A program made the translations under genes and the position numbers. This document shows positions 1 through 11,627 of a DNA stretch of 64,000 bases, piece after piece. Position 1 is the first letter of the stretch; each line of letters starts with the position of its first letter. Source of the stretch: Thereva unica (Eukaryota > Arthropoda > Insecta > Diptera > Therevidae); NCBI GenBank assembly GCA_949987705.1, contig OX465282.1:88214070-88278069 (forward strand). The letters run 5' to 3'. Below the pieces are notes generated by a model, which was not told the origin of the DNA, searched no databases, and was given only the letters and a program-made list of their open reading frames with translations.

Positions 1-1548
1 TGAGGAATGCACTCCATGTGGTTGAGCAGTGGTGTACGGAACAGGGCCTCACCATAAATGCCAATAATACAGACGCGATAATCTTCACTAGGAAGATTAA
101 AGATCTGGATTTTCAGCCCCTCATGCTTTTTGGATCGAGGATCAAGGTGTCTGGGATGGTCAAGTATCTGGGTGTATACTTGGACTCGCGACTAGCCTGG
201 AAATACCACGTTGAAGAGAAGATTAAGAAGGCGACAAGGGTGCTTCACCAGTGCAGAAGAGTATGTGGACTAAGGTGGGGTATCTCACCAAGGTTAGCAT
301 ACTGGACATATACCATTATGGTGAGACCCATCATAACTTATGCCTCGGTGATCTGCTGGACTAAAGTCACACAGAAAACCGTCAAGAGGCATTTGGACAA
401 GGTGCAAAGAATGGCCAGCGTAGGTGTGAGCGGTGCTTTCCGCACCACACCCGCCGCGGCATTGGAGGTGCTGTTAGGTCTGCTGCCGTTAGATCTCCAG
501 GTGATGAAGACTGCGGCAGCCTCAGCGAATCGGATGAGACGGGATGCCGCATGGCAGGCGGCAGGAGCCTTATATGGGCACATGAAGATTCTGGATCGCA
601 TCAAAGGGACTAGGGAGCTCATGATGCCCATGGAAGGGATCACAAAAATGAGGGTGACCGAAAGGTATCATAAAACCCTCATAGGGAGCGGAACGCTCCC
701 GGAAGGGAAGCCGGAAGACATTATATATCTTCACGGATGGATCCATGATTGACGGCAGAGCAGGTGCGGGAGTCTTCTCAGAGGACTTAAATCTGACCTG
801 CTCTCTGGCTTTGAGGAATTACACCTCAGTCTACCAGGCGGAAATGCTTGCTCTGCTGCACGCGCTGGATCACATAAATGATGGTCAGGTGCAGGGAAGA
901 AGTATCCTTATAGCACTGGACAATCAGGCTGTGATTAAGCGCATGAATCAGACAGAGATTAATGCGTCTCTGGCGTTGGAATGTGTCCAAAAACTGAACA
1001 GGTGTGCGAAACAAAACAACGTGACGCTAGCTTGGGTTAGAGGACATACAGGCATCGATGGGAATGAAAAGGCTGACAACCTGGCAAAACAGGGGTCAAC
1101 CTCGGAATTCTGGGGACCGGAGCCATACTCTGCCATTGGTAGAGGGTTGGTAAGGAACTGCATAGAGAAATGGGTCGCTGAGGAACACCGGAGACGGTGG
1201 GACGCTATGACCACGTGTAGGCAGGCTAAGATGGTGCTTACGTTGCCGATTATCGCAGCCAGAAGAGGGATCCTGCATATGCAAAGGAGAACCGTCAGAT
1301 GGTTGGTGGCACTGATTACAGGACACGGATGTTTCAGGTATCACCTAAAAAGAATGGGAATTCTGGAGGATGACACCTGTCGGATGTGCCTGGAGGAACC
1401 TGAGACGGCCACACACATAGTGTGTCACTGTCTGGCGGTGGCGTGAAAAAGGGCTGCCATAACTGGACTCCATTGGATGGAGGACATGCGGCAGACTCCC
1501 TTCAATCAGCTGCTTGCGATAACTAGGGGAGTCGAAGCAAAGGAGTAA
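1..1548 (+). pseudogene. LINE fragment: end of reverse transcriptase plus RNase H (LOA/R1/I-like)
   Basis: This is the 3' part of a non-LTR retrotransposon; the 5' part lies outside the window. Positions 18-752 encode the end of the RT domain and its thumb (VSGMVKYLGVYLDSRLAWKY, a standard post-palm motif). In the +1 frame from about 727 to 1446 there is an RNase H domain with its acidic residues visible: FTDGS at about 727-741, the E of QAEMLALLHAL, the D of ALDNQAVI, and GHTGIDGNEKAD. A CX2C-type tail (CRMCLEE...THIVCHC) follows. Two lesions are visible: a frame change just before the TDGS motif, and an in-frame TGA at 1444-1446 after which the frame stays open to a TAA at 1546-1548. The element is therefore dead. 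An RNase H after RT is typical of the I, LOA and R1 groups; I cannot choose among them. Confidence 0.85.
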
Positions 1549-2390
1549 TGGGACAACCCACTGCAACCCCAATAAGATGACTCTAGGCAGAGGGACGAAA
1601 AGTGACCCGCAAATAGTGGTCTGATTCGGTATCCCTCGAAAATCTATATATAAATACCGAAAGCTGGAAAAAATGACAGTCAAGTCAGCCAGAAACACTA
1701 TTCACAATGGAGAGCAAGCTTCTGCAATTTTCTAATAGATTCCACTGACCCGTTGTAGTGCTGCAGATAAATATCAGAACGCGTTGCTCAGAAAATTGAG
1801 ATCATAGTTCATCTTCTAGTTATTACTTTTTTTACTTTTAAATGCATTTTGAAATAAAAGCTTATTGTTTTAATTTTTTTAAACTATTTTTATTTTCGAA
1901 TTTTAGTCTATTTTATGTATGTATATGTCTCCTGCTATTTTGGGAAGACCTCCATATTTGATTTAAAAGAACGTCACACGGCTAAGTTTGTGTACTATAC
2001 TCGTCATACACTTTTGTATTATACCATGGTATTTTATACCCAGGGCGTGGTAAAGAAAAAGCCGCCGTTTTGCGTTTACCAAAATTTTGAATTTGGAATG
2101 ACGCCACACAGCTAATAGTATTCTACTTGTCATATCCTTTCATTGGATACCCATGACGGGGGTCGGCGTACACAGTTGAAAAATTCTGCCGCCATCTTGA
2201 AACTGCCATCTTGGTTTGTTTTTTCTTCAAAAATGTCATATCGCATTGTCTCTCGAACTATGCATACGAGCAGAATTTAGAGATGATCGGTTAAACAAGT
2301 TCTTTTATTAATATAGATTCTAAAAGAAAAATAAATAAAAGGATTTTACTAATTTAAAATTTGAAAATGGGATTTTGACGGGGATAGACA
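1549..2390. other. No gene seen; LINE 3' UTR then AT-rich repeat-like DNA
   Basis: About the first 170 bases continue from the LINE stop codon and are probably its 3' UTR. The rest holds only short open frames, including one at 1915-2115, with no recognisable domain. A GC-richer stretch at about 2100-2220 looks like interspersed repeat sequence, but no second copy was found here. Confidence 0.5.
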
Positions 2391-2895
2391 TTGTAGTGAC
2401 CGCGTAAAGTTTAATTACCAAACTTTACGCAATGTCACACAACAACTTCCGGCACGATCAAAACGATCAGTCGGATCACTCCATCGATCACCGAACTCAA
2501 AGTTCAGTGATCTTGCCGTTTTTGTCCCGTCCCTATCACGTCTAGTGATATAGCCAATTTCCGGCATCTCCGACTCGCGCTGATACAAAAAGTTCCTCTA
2601 ACACTCGTGTTCAAACCCAAAAAAAAATATAACAAAGTATTTATAAATATACAGTCCCCGAAATAATTATAGGTTCACATAAAAAATTTAACGCTTTGCT
2701 TTCGCTTTTGAGGTTTTCATGGGTGAACCTATAATTATTTCGGTGACTGTATAAATATAAGTGCACCTCTGTAATAAACCCTGTTAATAACAAATAACAT
2801 ATACTATATAATAAAAGTTAAAAGAACAGTGAAAAAACAAAAACGTGTATTCATTCATTTAAAATACCGCATGGTGCGAATAACTAAATTGGTGA
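2391..2895 (+). repeat. Possible solo LTR or LTR remnant
   Basis: The stretch begins TGTAGTGACCGCG, has an AATAAA-type motif near 2771, and runs into TTGGTGACTCCGACGACAAC at about 2890, a sequence type that follows the 5' LTR in many gypsy elements (LTR end plus primer-binding region). No internal coding sequence and no partner LTR are visible, so a solo LTR or a truncated element is inferred. The boundaries are approximate. Confidence 0.35.
2651..2750. mobile_element. 100-bp palindromic MITE with TA target duplication (Tc1/mariner-like)
   Basis: The left end ACAGTCCCCGAAATAATTAT and the right end are inverted repeats of 28 bp with one mismatch (CCCC against CACC). TA flanks both sides, at 2649-2650 and 2751-2752. 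The size, near-palindromic structure and TA duplication fit a non-autonomous Tc1/mariner-type element inserted in the LTR-like sequence. Confidence 0.8.
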
Positions 2896-3467
2896 CTCCG
2901 ACGACAACATGCAGCAATCAACATAATGATCAAGCAATAGCGTCATATTATACGTTGTTCTCTAAAGAAAAGGGCATAAAATACTTTTTTTTTTTAACAA
3001 AATTAAGTTAATTTCTAAAATTTTTTTTTTTCTAGTGGCAAACAAAATATCCGCTATTTCTAGCAAGAAAAATATATAAACATCGCCTAGTAAAAGAAGT
3101 GCTTTTATATTTGTTTCTAAAATAAAAACCAGTATTGAATTAAAAGTGAAAAATCGACACTAAACAATTTCGTGACCACATCATTCAATTAATTAATAAA
3201 GGTCAAATAACCTAAACAATTTCAACAAACACAGTTAATTCCGACACATAGATTAGCATTCAGTATTCATGCTAGAAGGGCTTTATAATCTGTAGACAAA
3301 AGCAACCCTTAATCGATAAAAGTGAGGAGAAACTATTTGTTTTATTATCAAGCGTCACATGAACGAAAATTGCAGTTCGGGTTTCGCTTAGCATTGATTA
3401 GATGAAATTCTATAGCACCAAACAAGATAAGTAAAAAAAATATGAGTGTGCTTAAGACCACACTTTA
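2896..3467. other. No gene seen
   Basis: AT-rich DNA with a run of T near 2985-3030 and no coding or repeat structure that I can support. It ends at the left terminus of the TIR element that starts at 3468. Confidence 0.5.
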
Positions 3468-5333
3468 GAAGTAAAACTTTTGTGCCCAACGGCTAGTAAT
3501 ATGCAATAGATATAGTGGATAGTCTGTCGGATCTATAGTACGCTTGAGAAAATTCAGGCCAACGACAGATGCAGGAAGAATAGTGACGAATCTACTGACG
3601 GACTTGATACAAATACTATTTGAAAATATCAATATTTATGAATTCCTATTTACATTAAAACCTAAAATTAACCGAGTAAAACTAATTTTTATTGGCTAAG
3701 CATACACACGGTGCACCTAGTACGTATAGCATATAAGTGCGCATCCCACACGGGTATGCACGCTTCCGCCACAGGCATGGATACTACCGCCACAAGCTAC
3801 CGCCACAAACATTCGCCTCATGGAAGTAAGCTGGTGACAATTGCATGGTTTTTTTCAGTCCCGGCTTTCACACATAGCACGAAAATTTAAGTAACGAGTG
3901 CATGCAAGGTGCACGTGTTTTTTGTGCATACTTGTGTGTGCTATTTCGAATGCGGCATTACAGAAAAAGTTAAAAGTAGTCCGACCTTTGCGTGGCATGC
4001 ATTCCATTCATGGAACATTCCGTCAGGTCGCATTTGAATACACACACTTCTATATTATTTATCAACGAATTGAACGCATGTACGCTTGGATATGTCACCA
4101 GCTGTATGCATGCTCCGCTCCCGCTACATTCATGATCATTAATAATTGCATCCGCATCGGCATAGACTGTTCCAAACCCAGATATTGTTTTACCAAGCAG
4201 TCCGCCAACCACATACAATGAAGCTTTACCTACGCGAGCCGCTTTACCTACGCGAAAGAGAGCCAGTCTACTTGAGTATGGTATTGGCACCATTTATGGC
4301 CACCTAGCCAATTACCTGATTACTTCGTCCCATACAATTTTTTAGGGAGCCAATTAATTTTAAAGGGAGCAAAAATAAATGCAAAAAACAATCAACCTTT
4401 TTTCAAATTCTTCTTTCTAGGCGTAGTTGAAAATAATTTGTTTTGGCTGATTAAACCGAATTTGAAGCATAAAGTTGAAAAAGCATTTTTTACAAACCTT
4501 TATATTTTCAGTCGATGTAGGGATAGTTTCAGCCCTTTACTATTATCCCTTATCATAAAATTTGCTTGGTTATAAATCAACCACTTTTGAATATAAATGC
4601 TGCAAAAAATATATTTTATTATATTGTTTTTGATTAAAATTAAAATTATCGCGAAAACACTTAAAAAGGGGAACTTTTAGGCATATTTAAAGGTGACATC
4701 CATATTTTAAGACTGTGGGACCCCGATTTTCGTAATCAGCGACCCAAAAAACATATCAGGAACGATTTTCACATAAACATATCAGGAACGATTAAACATA
4801 AACGATTCGTTGATTTGTGCAAGTTAAAAAAATTGTAATTTAAAAAGGGGAAAGGTCCAGCACATCTCACCAAAGGGGAAGTGGGTGCCAATTTTAAACA
4901 ACAGCACCTCACACATTTAATTCACCACTCCCTTTTGGGAGCCGAAAATTTTTCTCGTATATGCCGCTTCCAACATGTCAGTCAACTCCAAAGTGTCCGC
5001 GGCATAAGCCCGGCCAGTGACCAAACCACAAGAAAAATCTGAAATAATTCACCTCTACAGAATGGTGAATTTGTATTCCTATAATGAGATAAAGCAAAGT
5101 CTGGGTGACAACGTAGCTAACATGCCAGAAAATCTATGCAGTACGGCAGAGTGTATTTTAACTGTTGCACACACAGCCCCAGTGTCATCGTCTCTTGTAC
5201 CCCGTCCGCCCCTTTTCCTATCGTTATACGAAAGTTCTGACGATTTTTCATGTGTGAGAGCGTTACACGAATGAAATTGATTCACTCTCATGTAAATTTT
5301 TTTAAGCAAACGTCCCTAAAGAAGTTTTACTTC
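3468..5333. mobile_element. Non-autonomous TIR element, copy A (inverted partner at 25492-27897)
   Basis: The ends read GAAGTAAAACTT on the left and its complement on the right (5322-5333), a 12-bp terminal inverted repeat. The whole body is repeated in inverted orientation at 25492-27897, including the weak open frames at 3970-4293 (minus) and 5017-5274 (plus), which match frames at 27040-27360 and 25583-25807. No transposase domain is recognisable, so the element is taken as non-autonomous. The matching frames are carried along by the repeat and are not evidence for a gene. The superfamily is unknown. Confidence 0.7.
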
Positions 5334-6396
5334 AAAAATCTTTTTATACGTGGTGCAAATAATTGGCACAAGAAAAACATACATTTTATAAACAATAACC
5401 AGTGCACTAAAAACATTTATCCTAACAAACCAAATTACAATCGCATTGGGCAAATTAGAAGAAACATTTTTACATTGGAGTTCGTTAGCCCTTAAAGAGA
5501 AACACATAAAAATCAACAGAACGTTGATTTATTATTTCGAATTTAACTAACACAATTATATTATTATATTGATTTTCTTTACTTATTAACTATATTATAC
5601 GCTTGAAGTTACTTACTGAAGGAGTATGACTTCAGAGGGATATTATCCATGGTGCTCATCTGCAATGGCATTGCCCCAGGTTTCATTTGTTTAGCCGGGT
5701 TCCAGATTCTTTCAGTTTTGAAGAATCTTTCCAAAAAAACCATGATGATAAATTCTGAACCGATTGTTTAGACAGTTTCGGGATACACTGTGTACAATGC
5801 TCTTCCATTTGAAACTGATTTCCCAATTCTTGGACAACCTACATACAGCTGACATTAGAAGAAACACAGTTTAATAATAGCGAGAAAACAAATTGACCTT
5901 GGCTAGGCGTTAACATATTTGGTAAATAAGGTAGTTCCGGAATACAATTGGCGAAATTCGTCCACCATATTGGCGCGGCCATTTTGAATTTATAAGTTTT
6001 GATAATAAATTCGTTATTTGCTACTTAAAAAAATTAAGATAGCGATTTTCATGGAAATCGGACCCAATTGGCAAATTTATATTTGGGTGGCCATTTTGAA
6101 TTTCTTTTTGTATAATATGATTTGTTTTTTTTAATTTCCTGTAGGAACTTTTCTTGAATTGTACTGTTATTTCTTTTTCGTTTTGCAGGTGACTCTTGTG
6201 ATGTTGCTACACTTGGTACTGCTCTTGCAGGTATTTTATAAGTTGCTGTTGTTGCTGATGGAGACTCTGATGTTGATGGTGTTACGGAGGAACGGATATC
6301 TACGAAAACATCTTAAACATCACTTTCTGAAAATTTTGCTAAAAACGAGTCCTGTAGAAACATATATATAAAAATAGCATTTAATAAATACATTTA
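5334..6396. other. No gene seen; repeat-like DNA with a possible exon scrap
   Basis: A motif around GGCCATTTTGAATTT occurs twice, at about 5980 and 6090. At 6188 a T-rich tract ending in TTTTGCAG precedes a short acidic frame (TALAGIL... VADGDSDVDGVTEE) that could be a degenerate terminal exon of a transposon gene. An alternative frame at 6159-6371 is leucine-rich and looks like translation of biased sequence. Neither is a supported gene. Confidence 0.35.
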
Positions 6397-6398
6397 TA

Positions 6399-8244
6399 CA
6401 CTGATAAAAAAAATTCTTGGCTTAAGAGACTTTTTCTTAAACCAAGCAAATAATGTTTTGGATATAACGAGGTTTTATTGTCTTGGATGAAGACAAAAGT
6501 TGACTAGAAGTAAGAAAAAAAATTTCTTGGTTTGAGATACTCATTTTTTTAATTTAAGCAACTCAAGGTAATAAAATAGTGAATTGCCTTAATAAATATT
6601 CTCGAATTAAAACTAGATCGTGTCTTTATTTAATATAAATTTTGTTTTAAGTAAAAATTATTTAGTTTCTTGAGTAAAAAATTAAAAAACCTTATTTCGA
6701 GAAAAACATATCTTGGTCGAAAAATATAAGCATTGAGCGAAGAAAAAAAGAAGGGAAGTGCCATGGCTTCTCGATGGCACAGTAGACATGAATATGTCTT
6801 ATCCCTGGGGTCTATTTGTTTCTTGTTCTTATTGGAAATCACCTTCTTGTTCTTATTGGAAAGAACCCCTGGAGGGGGTCGAAAGGAATGCACACAACAA
6901 TATATATCTGGCTCGCTTCAATACATACCCTTCAACCACCTTATCCTTTTCCACAATGTAACAGAATACAAACACACGAAACGAAATCGTTCAAAATAAA
7001 AAAATTGTGCTTTTGCAAAAATTCTAAACGCACCGCGGCCGCACCACACTCAATCCGCAAACTGCGTAGTAAGAAAATTCCCTGATATCGATTCTGATTC
7101 CGCCCCGCTTCGAAAACACAAAAATATCGCGCGACGGACGACTCAAGCACACCTTTTCTAATGGGGCCCATCCACAGGCCAACTAGTTGTCCTAACTGAG
7201 TTGTGTTGTCACTGAATCGCATCGTGTGTGGGGCAGTTGTCAAACTTATTTGACAGTTGGGGTTTCAGTTGGGATAAATCAAAATCTTTTAATTTTATGG
7301 GGGCGGGGCCTAGAGTTTGGGCAACTAGTTGCACTGTGTGTATTGCAGTTTGGCAAACTACTTGGATGAATTAAGCCTGAATTCGAAGAATATATTTTTT
7401 TGCAAGTTTATTTTGCATTAATTTTACTTTAAATTATGAAAGTTCACATAATATTAAATTATTTTCATAATTTATACTTTTAGAATTTAATTTATATTTT
7501 GAAAAATATAAATATTCATATTAATAATTAAAAACAATTATAATTAATCTAAAAAATCATCTTTCTCCAATTTTTATTATTATAAAACTTAGTCGCGGGT
7601 TTTCTACAATTTCATTTAACTTTCAAATTGCCTATAAAATATCGAATTGACAGTTGAAATATCAACTCAGTTCAAGCGTTTGTGCATGGAGGCTGTATAG
7701 TCTCCCTGCGTTTGTGGCAAAACAACAACTTTTTACACAACTCAGTTTGGACAACTAGTTGGATGGGCCCCATAAGCTGTTTAAAAAATCTCACACAAAG
7801 TAAAAAATCGTGGACACTTTTTCTCACTCTTGGAACAATAGCTTCTTGTTAATGTATGTGCTCGAAACAGTCATTTTGGCAAAACGACAAATATTCATGT
7901 CAAAAGAAATGTCTCGAAAATTTTCTAACCTTAAGAAAGCTTTCGATAATATTTTCACCTAAAAGTAGGCAGAATTAAATATAAATTTAATTTGCTTCTA
8001 AAATTTATCCTAAAAGTATGCCAAACAGTAATTAGTCATGGTAACGATTTTCGTCTCCGCACATTCTTTCAAATAGACCCCAGGGATAAGACATATTCAT
8101 GTCAATACAATTGCTTGGCTCAAGAATTTCCAGTGTCTTACTCTGAGACAGCATTCTCATGTTAAGACTGAAAAATGTTTCTACTCAAGACAACGAAACG
8201 AAGACTACGGAATTGCTGGAATCAAGACAATTTTTCTATCAGTG
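6399..8244. mobile_element. Non-autonomous TIR element with TA duplication, interrupted by a Harbinger MITE
   Basis: The ends are CACTGATAAAAAAAATT on the left and the complement of CACTGATAGAAAAATTG on the right, flanked by TA at 6397-6398 and 8245-8246. A second internal inverted pair (GACATGAATATGTCTTATCC near 6788 and its complement near 8077-8101) shows that the inverted symmetry extends further inward. Frames of 60-100 codons inside are short and unconserved. The element resembles a long MITE of the TA-inserting group. Confidence 0.7.
7162..7772. mobile_element. PIF/Harbinger-type MITE with TAA duplication, nested
   Basis: The termini are TGGGGCCCATCC and its complement, with a longer shared inner segment (ACTAGTTGTCCTAACTGAGT on the left, one mismatch on the right). 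TAA flanks both ends, at 7159-7161 and 7773-7775. A 3-bp TWA duplication and G/C-rich termini are known traits of PIF/Harbinger elements. It is 611 bp, has no coding sequence and sits inside the 6399-8244 element. Confidence 0.8.
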
Positions 8245-8276
8245 TACGAACATAAACATTTTATATTTAAAATACA

Positions 8277-8665
8277 TCATGTATCATCGTCGATAAGAAT
8301 TTCAGCGATACTCTTGTACTTTGGATGCATCATATGTAGCAAAGCCACCAATGATACTATGTACAAGTTTATGCAATTTTCAATTTGATGGTGATCCTCC
8401 GGATATTCCCATTGCATTTTTCTCTGCAATAAAACCAAAGAAATGAAATAGTTGCAATTGTATAAAATTTTGTTCATCTGTATCTTTGGGTAAGGTTATT
8501 ATTAACCTTCCTTTGTATCTCTTTAGCAGTCGCCTGTACACCTATAGTCAATAGTTTGCTGGACTTTGTTTCATAAATATGCAAATTCCTCCTCGCCGTT
8601 CTTAAATCTTTGATGTGGTCGCTCCATACATCTATAAATTTAATTTCATCCTCTGGTGACCACAT
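8277..8665 (-). pseudogene. Harbinger-type Myb/SANT-like DNA-binding protein remnant
   Basis: Exon 1 (8474-8665) begins MWSPEDEIKFIDVWSDH and ends NNLTQRYR, matching the pattern of Myb/SANT-like (MADF-related) proteins that PIF/Harbinger elements encode beside their transposase. A second exon after TTTTATTGCAG (about 8420 downwards) continues in the required frame with SGGSPS and KLVHSIIGGF, the usual post-helix segment of this family. The exon 1 donor reads ATGAAC where GT is needed, and an in-frame stop replaces the expected tryptophan in SGGSPSxW. It is therefore read as a dead two-exon gene. Its transposon boundaries were not found. Confidence 0.55.
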
Positions 8666-8809
8666 TTTAACCTTGTGTATTTTCCTTACTATTATATAAA
8701 TATGAATATATACACTTCCATTACATAAAATTATATTAGTACAATAATATTTTACTTACTTCATTTTTAATAGCTCTCACTTTTTGCTAAAACTATACCT
8801 TTTCAAGTT

Positions 8810-8914
8810 CAAATTGGGACTAAACAATTTCAAATCGGGATTAAACAATTTCAAATTGGGACTAAACAATTTCAAATTGGGTCTAAACAATTTCAGATTG
8901 GGACTAAACAATGT
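8810..8914. repeat. Five tandem copies of a 21-bp unit
   Basis: The unit CAAATTGGGACTAAACAATTT repeats five times with one or two changes per copy. There is no coding meaning in any frame. It lies between the Myb/SANT remnant and the LINE tail that precedes GGH-1. Confidence 0.85.
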
Positions 8915-9030
8915 CAAAGTTGTTGGATGAACATTAGACACTTATACACTGGGCACGAATGATCATTCTTAGTCGAATGATACTTCAATGTTCATTCGAT
9001 GCTGTAGTCTGTCAAGGGTATTAGGACAAC

Positions 9031-9180
9031 CAATAAATGGGTGGAAGGATGACGTGCTTGAAGATATACGGAAAGTTCGAATAATGTACTAGAGAAAACT
9101 AGTTAAGGATTAACTAGTTAGTTATTGGTAGAACAAACTTCAAGTGCCCAAAGTCATACAGCAACTGTAAGGATATTTAA
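9031..9180 (+). repeat. LINE 3'-tail fragment in the GGH-1 downstream flank
   Basis: The translation WKDDVLEDIRKVR matches the conserved end of many LINE polyproteins (general form KRWxDDVxxDLRxLG). The related stretch at 40220-40330 (KDDVLGDIRKLPITVWRLVK) lies in the same position beyond GGH-4, so the fragment was probably duplicated with the gene. A stop codon interrupts this copy. Confidence 0.5.
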
Positions 9181-9220
9181 ATAGACGAATCAAAGAAAAG
9201 CAAAAATATATTAAAACATT

Positions 9221-9226
9221 TTTATT
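9221..9226 (-). terminator. Polyadenylation signal of GGH-1
   Basis: AATAAA on the minus strand, 174 bp past the stop codon. The surrounding sequence (ATGTT/CAATAAAAATGT) is conserved at the same place behind all five GGH copies. Confidence 0.6.
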
Positions 9227-9399
9227 GAACATCTTCTACATTTTCATCATTGTATTGTACAACTGGGTATACATGAGTATAATTATTTTCTGACTAGTTA
9301 AAAATGTGCAGCCTTTTATAAATTGTTAGAAGAATAGTAACAATTTTTATAAATTTTAAATATGCAAGGATTTCTTCCTCTACTGGATTCTACTTATAG

Positions 9400-10947
9400 T
9401 TATGAAAAATTTATAGAAATTGTAAAAAATTCATGTAAATTGAAATTCAAAAAAATACTGCAAATCAATGTCAGAAAAACAATGGTTGTAATCGCATCTA
9501 AATTTCCAAAATTATATTTGGCATCTTCTACGGTAAGAGCATAATCATCATAGTTTTCAAATGAATAAGCTCTCGCATAATAATCTCCTCTCCTCACGGA
9601 ACGAAGAGATGTCTTTTCCCAGTCTGCTTCTAATGCCAATTTATGAATGTCCTGATTTAAAAATAAAAGCTATTTAAATTTTTGTACTAATTTTTCATTA
9701 AAAATATTTTACTGCCTCAGTAACACAATATCCATGACTATTGAAAATAACTGTTTGGCTTGCTAAAACGTCCTGTTGCATATCTTCAATAATTTTACTT
9801 AGTTTGAATCCTTTAAAAAAATTATATTTTAAATTATAATTTTACACATATGTAAATGTTTAAACCATACCATGAGTAAATGTAAGTCGTACAGGTTTAC
9901 GCATTTTTTTGTCCACACATCGAGGATATTGTTCCTCCTTAGAATAATCATCAGAGTACAGAGGATAATCAACACATTCTTTAAACAAATAAACCTCCCT
10001 ATAATTATCTTCTGTCTTCTCATCAAATGTCGCTGGAAAATTATAGATTAAATGTCGTATTTCGTCGTATTCTATGGAAAAATAATGCATATTTTTTCTG
10101 CATTCATCTACAAAGAAATTGGCGAAAAATCGTGAAGTTTTCATGGCACTTGCAGAATGATTAATATATGGAGAAATAAACTCGTAGCCAGTTTTTTCTG
10201 GGTGAAACTGTACACCGTAGAAAGGATATCTGAAATTATTGCATATAATAATAAATTACGTTTAAAATTTCCTTTTCAAATTTACTTTCTATGTTCTATT
10301 GTGGATATAAAAGAAAAATATTTGGAAGCAGAACTAAGAGATGTCTCTTGCCAGTCCTTGTTTAATCCATATCTATGAAGAGCCTAATTTAAGAATAAAA
10401 ACCATTTAAATTTTTGTACTAAATTTTCATTAAAAATATTTTACTGTCTGGGTAACACAATAGCTATGACTATGGTAAGTAACTGCTTGCGTTGCTAGAA
10501 TATCAACAACATCCTGTTTTATATCTTTAAACATTTTACTTTCTTTGAATCCTTTAACAAATTTTTATTTTTAAGTATAATTTTACACCTAAATGATAAA
10601 ATTTTACCAGGTGTAAATTGAAGCTGTAAAGATTCAGTGATGCATCCACAACTTCGTCGAGGATCTTGATCGTCCTTGGCGGTTATAAACAGAAGAAATT
10701 CAAAGCCGAGGCAAGTGCCCCATATTGGGAAGTAGTCTCCATTGTTGTTCATTTGAACAGCCAATTTATAGATAAGTTTGCCGGTGCGTAAATAGGTCTT
10801 ATCTTTCAAAGAGGCTACGGTCCCGCCTGGAAACAAAATTCTGGAAATGGACAATTTTTATTGATGATGGTTTGTATGGCTCATAACTGCATTTACCCGT
10901 TTATTTGCTTTAACATTCTTTTATAGTAATCATAACTCCTTCCAAGC
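9400..10947 (-). CDS. Gamma-glutamyl hydrolase-like GGH-1, 7 visible exons, chimeric C-terminal exons
   Basis: GGH enzymes (family C26, class I glutamine amidotransferase fold) remove gamma-linked glutamates from folate polyglutamates, usually in lysosomes or secreted. The visible exons are 10897-10947, 10608-10840, 10445-10551, 10286-10383, 9871-10229, 9713-9810 and 9400-9651; all introns are 56-61 bp, GT-AG and in phase, giving about 398 residues. Exon 1 encodes LGRSYDYYKRMLKQING, exon 2 LFPGG and the nucleophile motif PIWGTCLGFEF, exon 3 YHSHSYCVT, exon 4 GLNKDW...FISTIEH, exon 5 YPFYGVQFHPEK. Exon 5 then fuses to a sequence like the end of exon 2; exon 6 is a second exon 3; exon 7 is the start of exon 4 fused to an acidic tail and a hydrophobic C-terminus. 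ATG codons in introns upstream of exon 2 are not starts. The N-terminal exon is not found; transposons fill the upstream DNA. Confidence 0.85.
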
Positions 10948-11358
10948 CTGCAGGAGAAAAATATACATCAGTTTACTTTTATGTACATACATAAATATTA
11001 AAAACTGTATACAATCAGCGGTGTTCCACATATCGAGTGAAATGCAATCGAAATCGGAATTCAATTTCACTCGAATTCAAAATTGATGTTCTGAATTCCG
11101 AGTGAATTTCGTTTGTTCGAAATCACTTTCGAAAATATATAATTTGGTTGACACTTCAAATTTTTATTTATTTTAAGAATAGTTTGTGTCCGAGTTAAAA
11201 AAATTAAAAAAATTTATGCTCCAAACAATGGATTTTGTGTTAATAGCTGCAGTAATTGAAGAAATATAGCTTCAAAGGAAGGAAAAAATTAAAAAAGATT
11301 GTAAAGGGATAAATCTAATCCTATGAATCTTCTCGATTCCTTTTGAATTATTGAATAT

Positions 11359-11545
11359 TAGTAAATGGAAGTAACTGGATCAAGCACAGTTACTGAGGAT
11401 GCTGGTGGTGCACATGAGGAATACCGGCATTTGCCAGCCATCACGGAACGTGTGCAGTCCTAAGTAGAAATAAGATAAAAGAATGTTATCTGTATAAGTA
11501 GCAGTAATAAACTATTATTAACTAATAAAGGCGTTAATTACTACA
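11359..11545 (+). repeat. 5' LTR of the nested gypsy element
   Basis: 187 bp, starting TAGTAAATGGAAG and ending AATTACTACA, followed directly by the primer-binding region TGGCGACGAGGATACATCGG. It differs from the 3' LTR at only three positions by eye. The leading TG seen before the 3' copy is not present here. Confidence 0.9.
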
Positions 11546-11627
11546 TGGCGACGAGGATACATCGGAAATAAAGTGGAAAGTGTACATGGAGAAAAACCAA
11601 CGTGCAAGTGCAGTGTTTTAAAGGCAT

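Noticed and set aside
6159..6371. Leucine-rich membrane protein
   Set aside because: The frame reads a biased GTTGCTGTTGTTGCTGATG-type stretch, with no start context and no paralogue.
10157..10378. Plus-strand open frame over GGH-1 exons
   Set aside because: It is antisense to exons 4 and 5, has no domain and is not kept in the other copies.
10519..10854. Reading GGH exon 2 as a gene starting at its upstream ATG (MSISRIL...)
   Set aside because: The ATG lies in the intron. TTTCCAG follows it, and all five copies need the spliced exon 1 (ending AACGG or AATGG) to give the ING-[IV]-L-PGG motif in phase.
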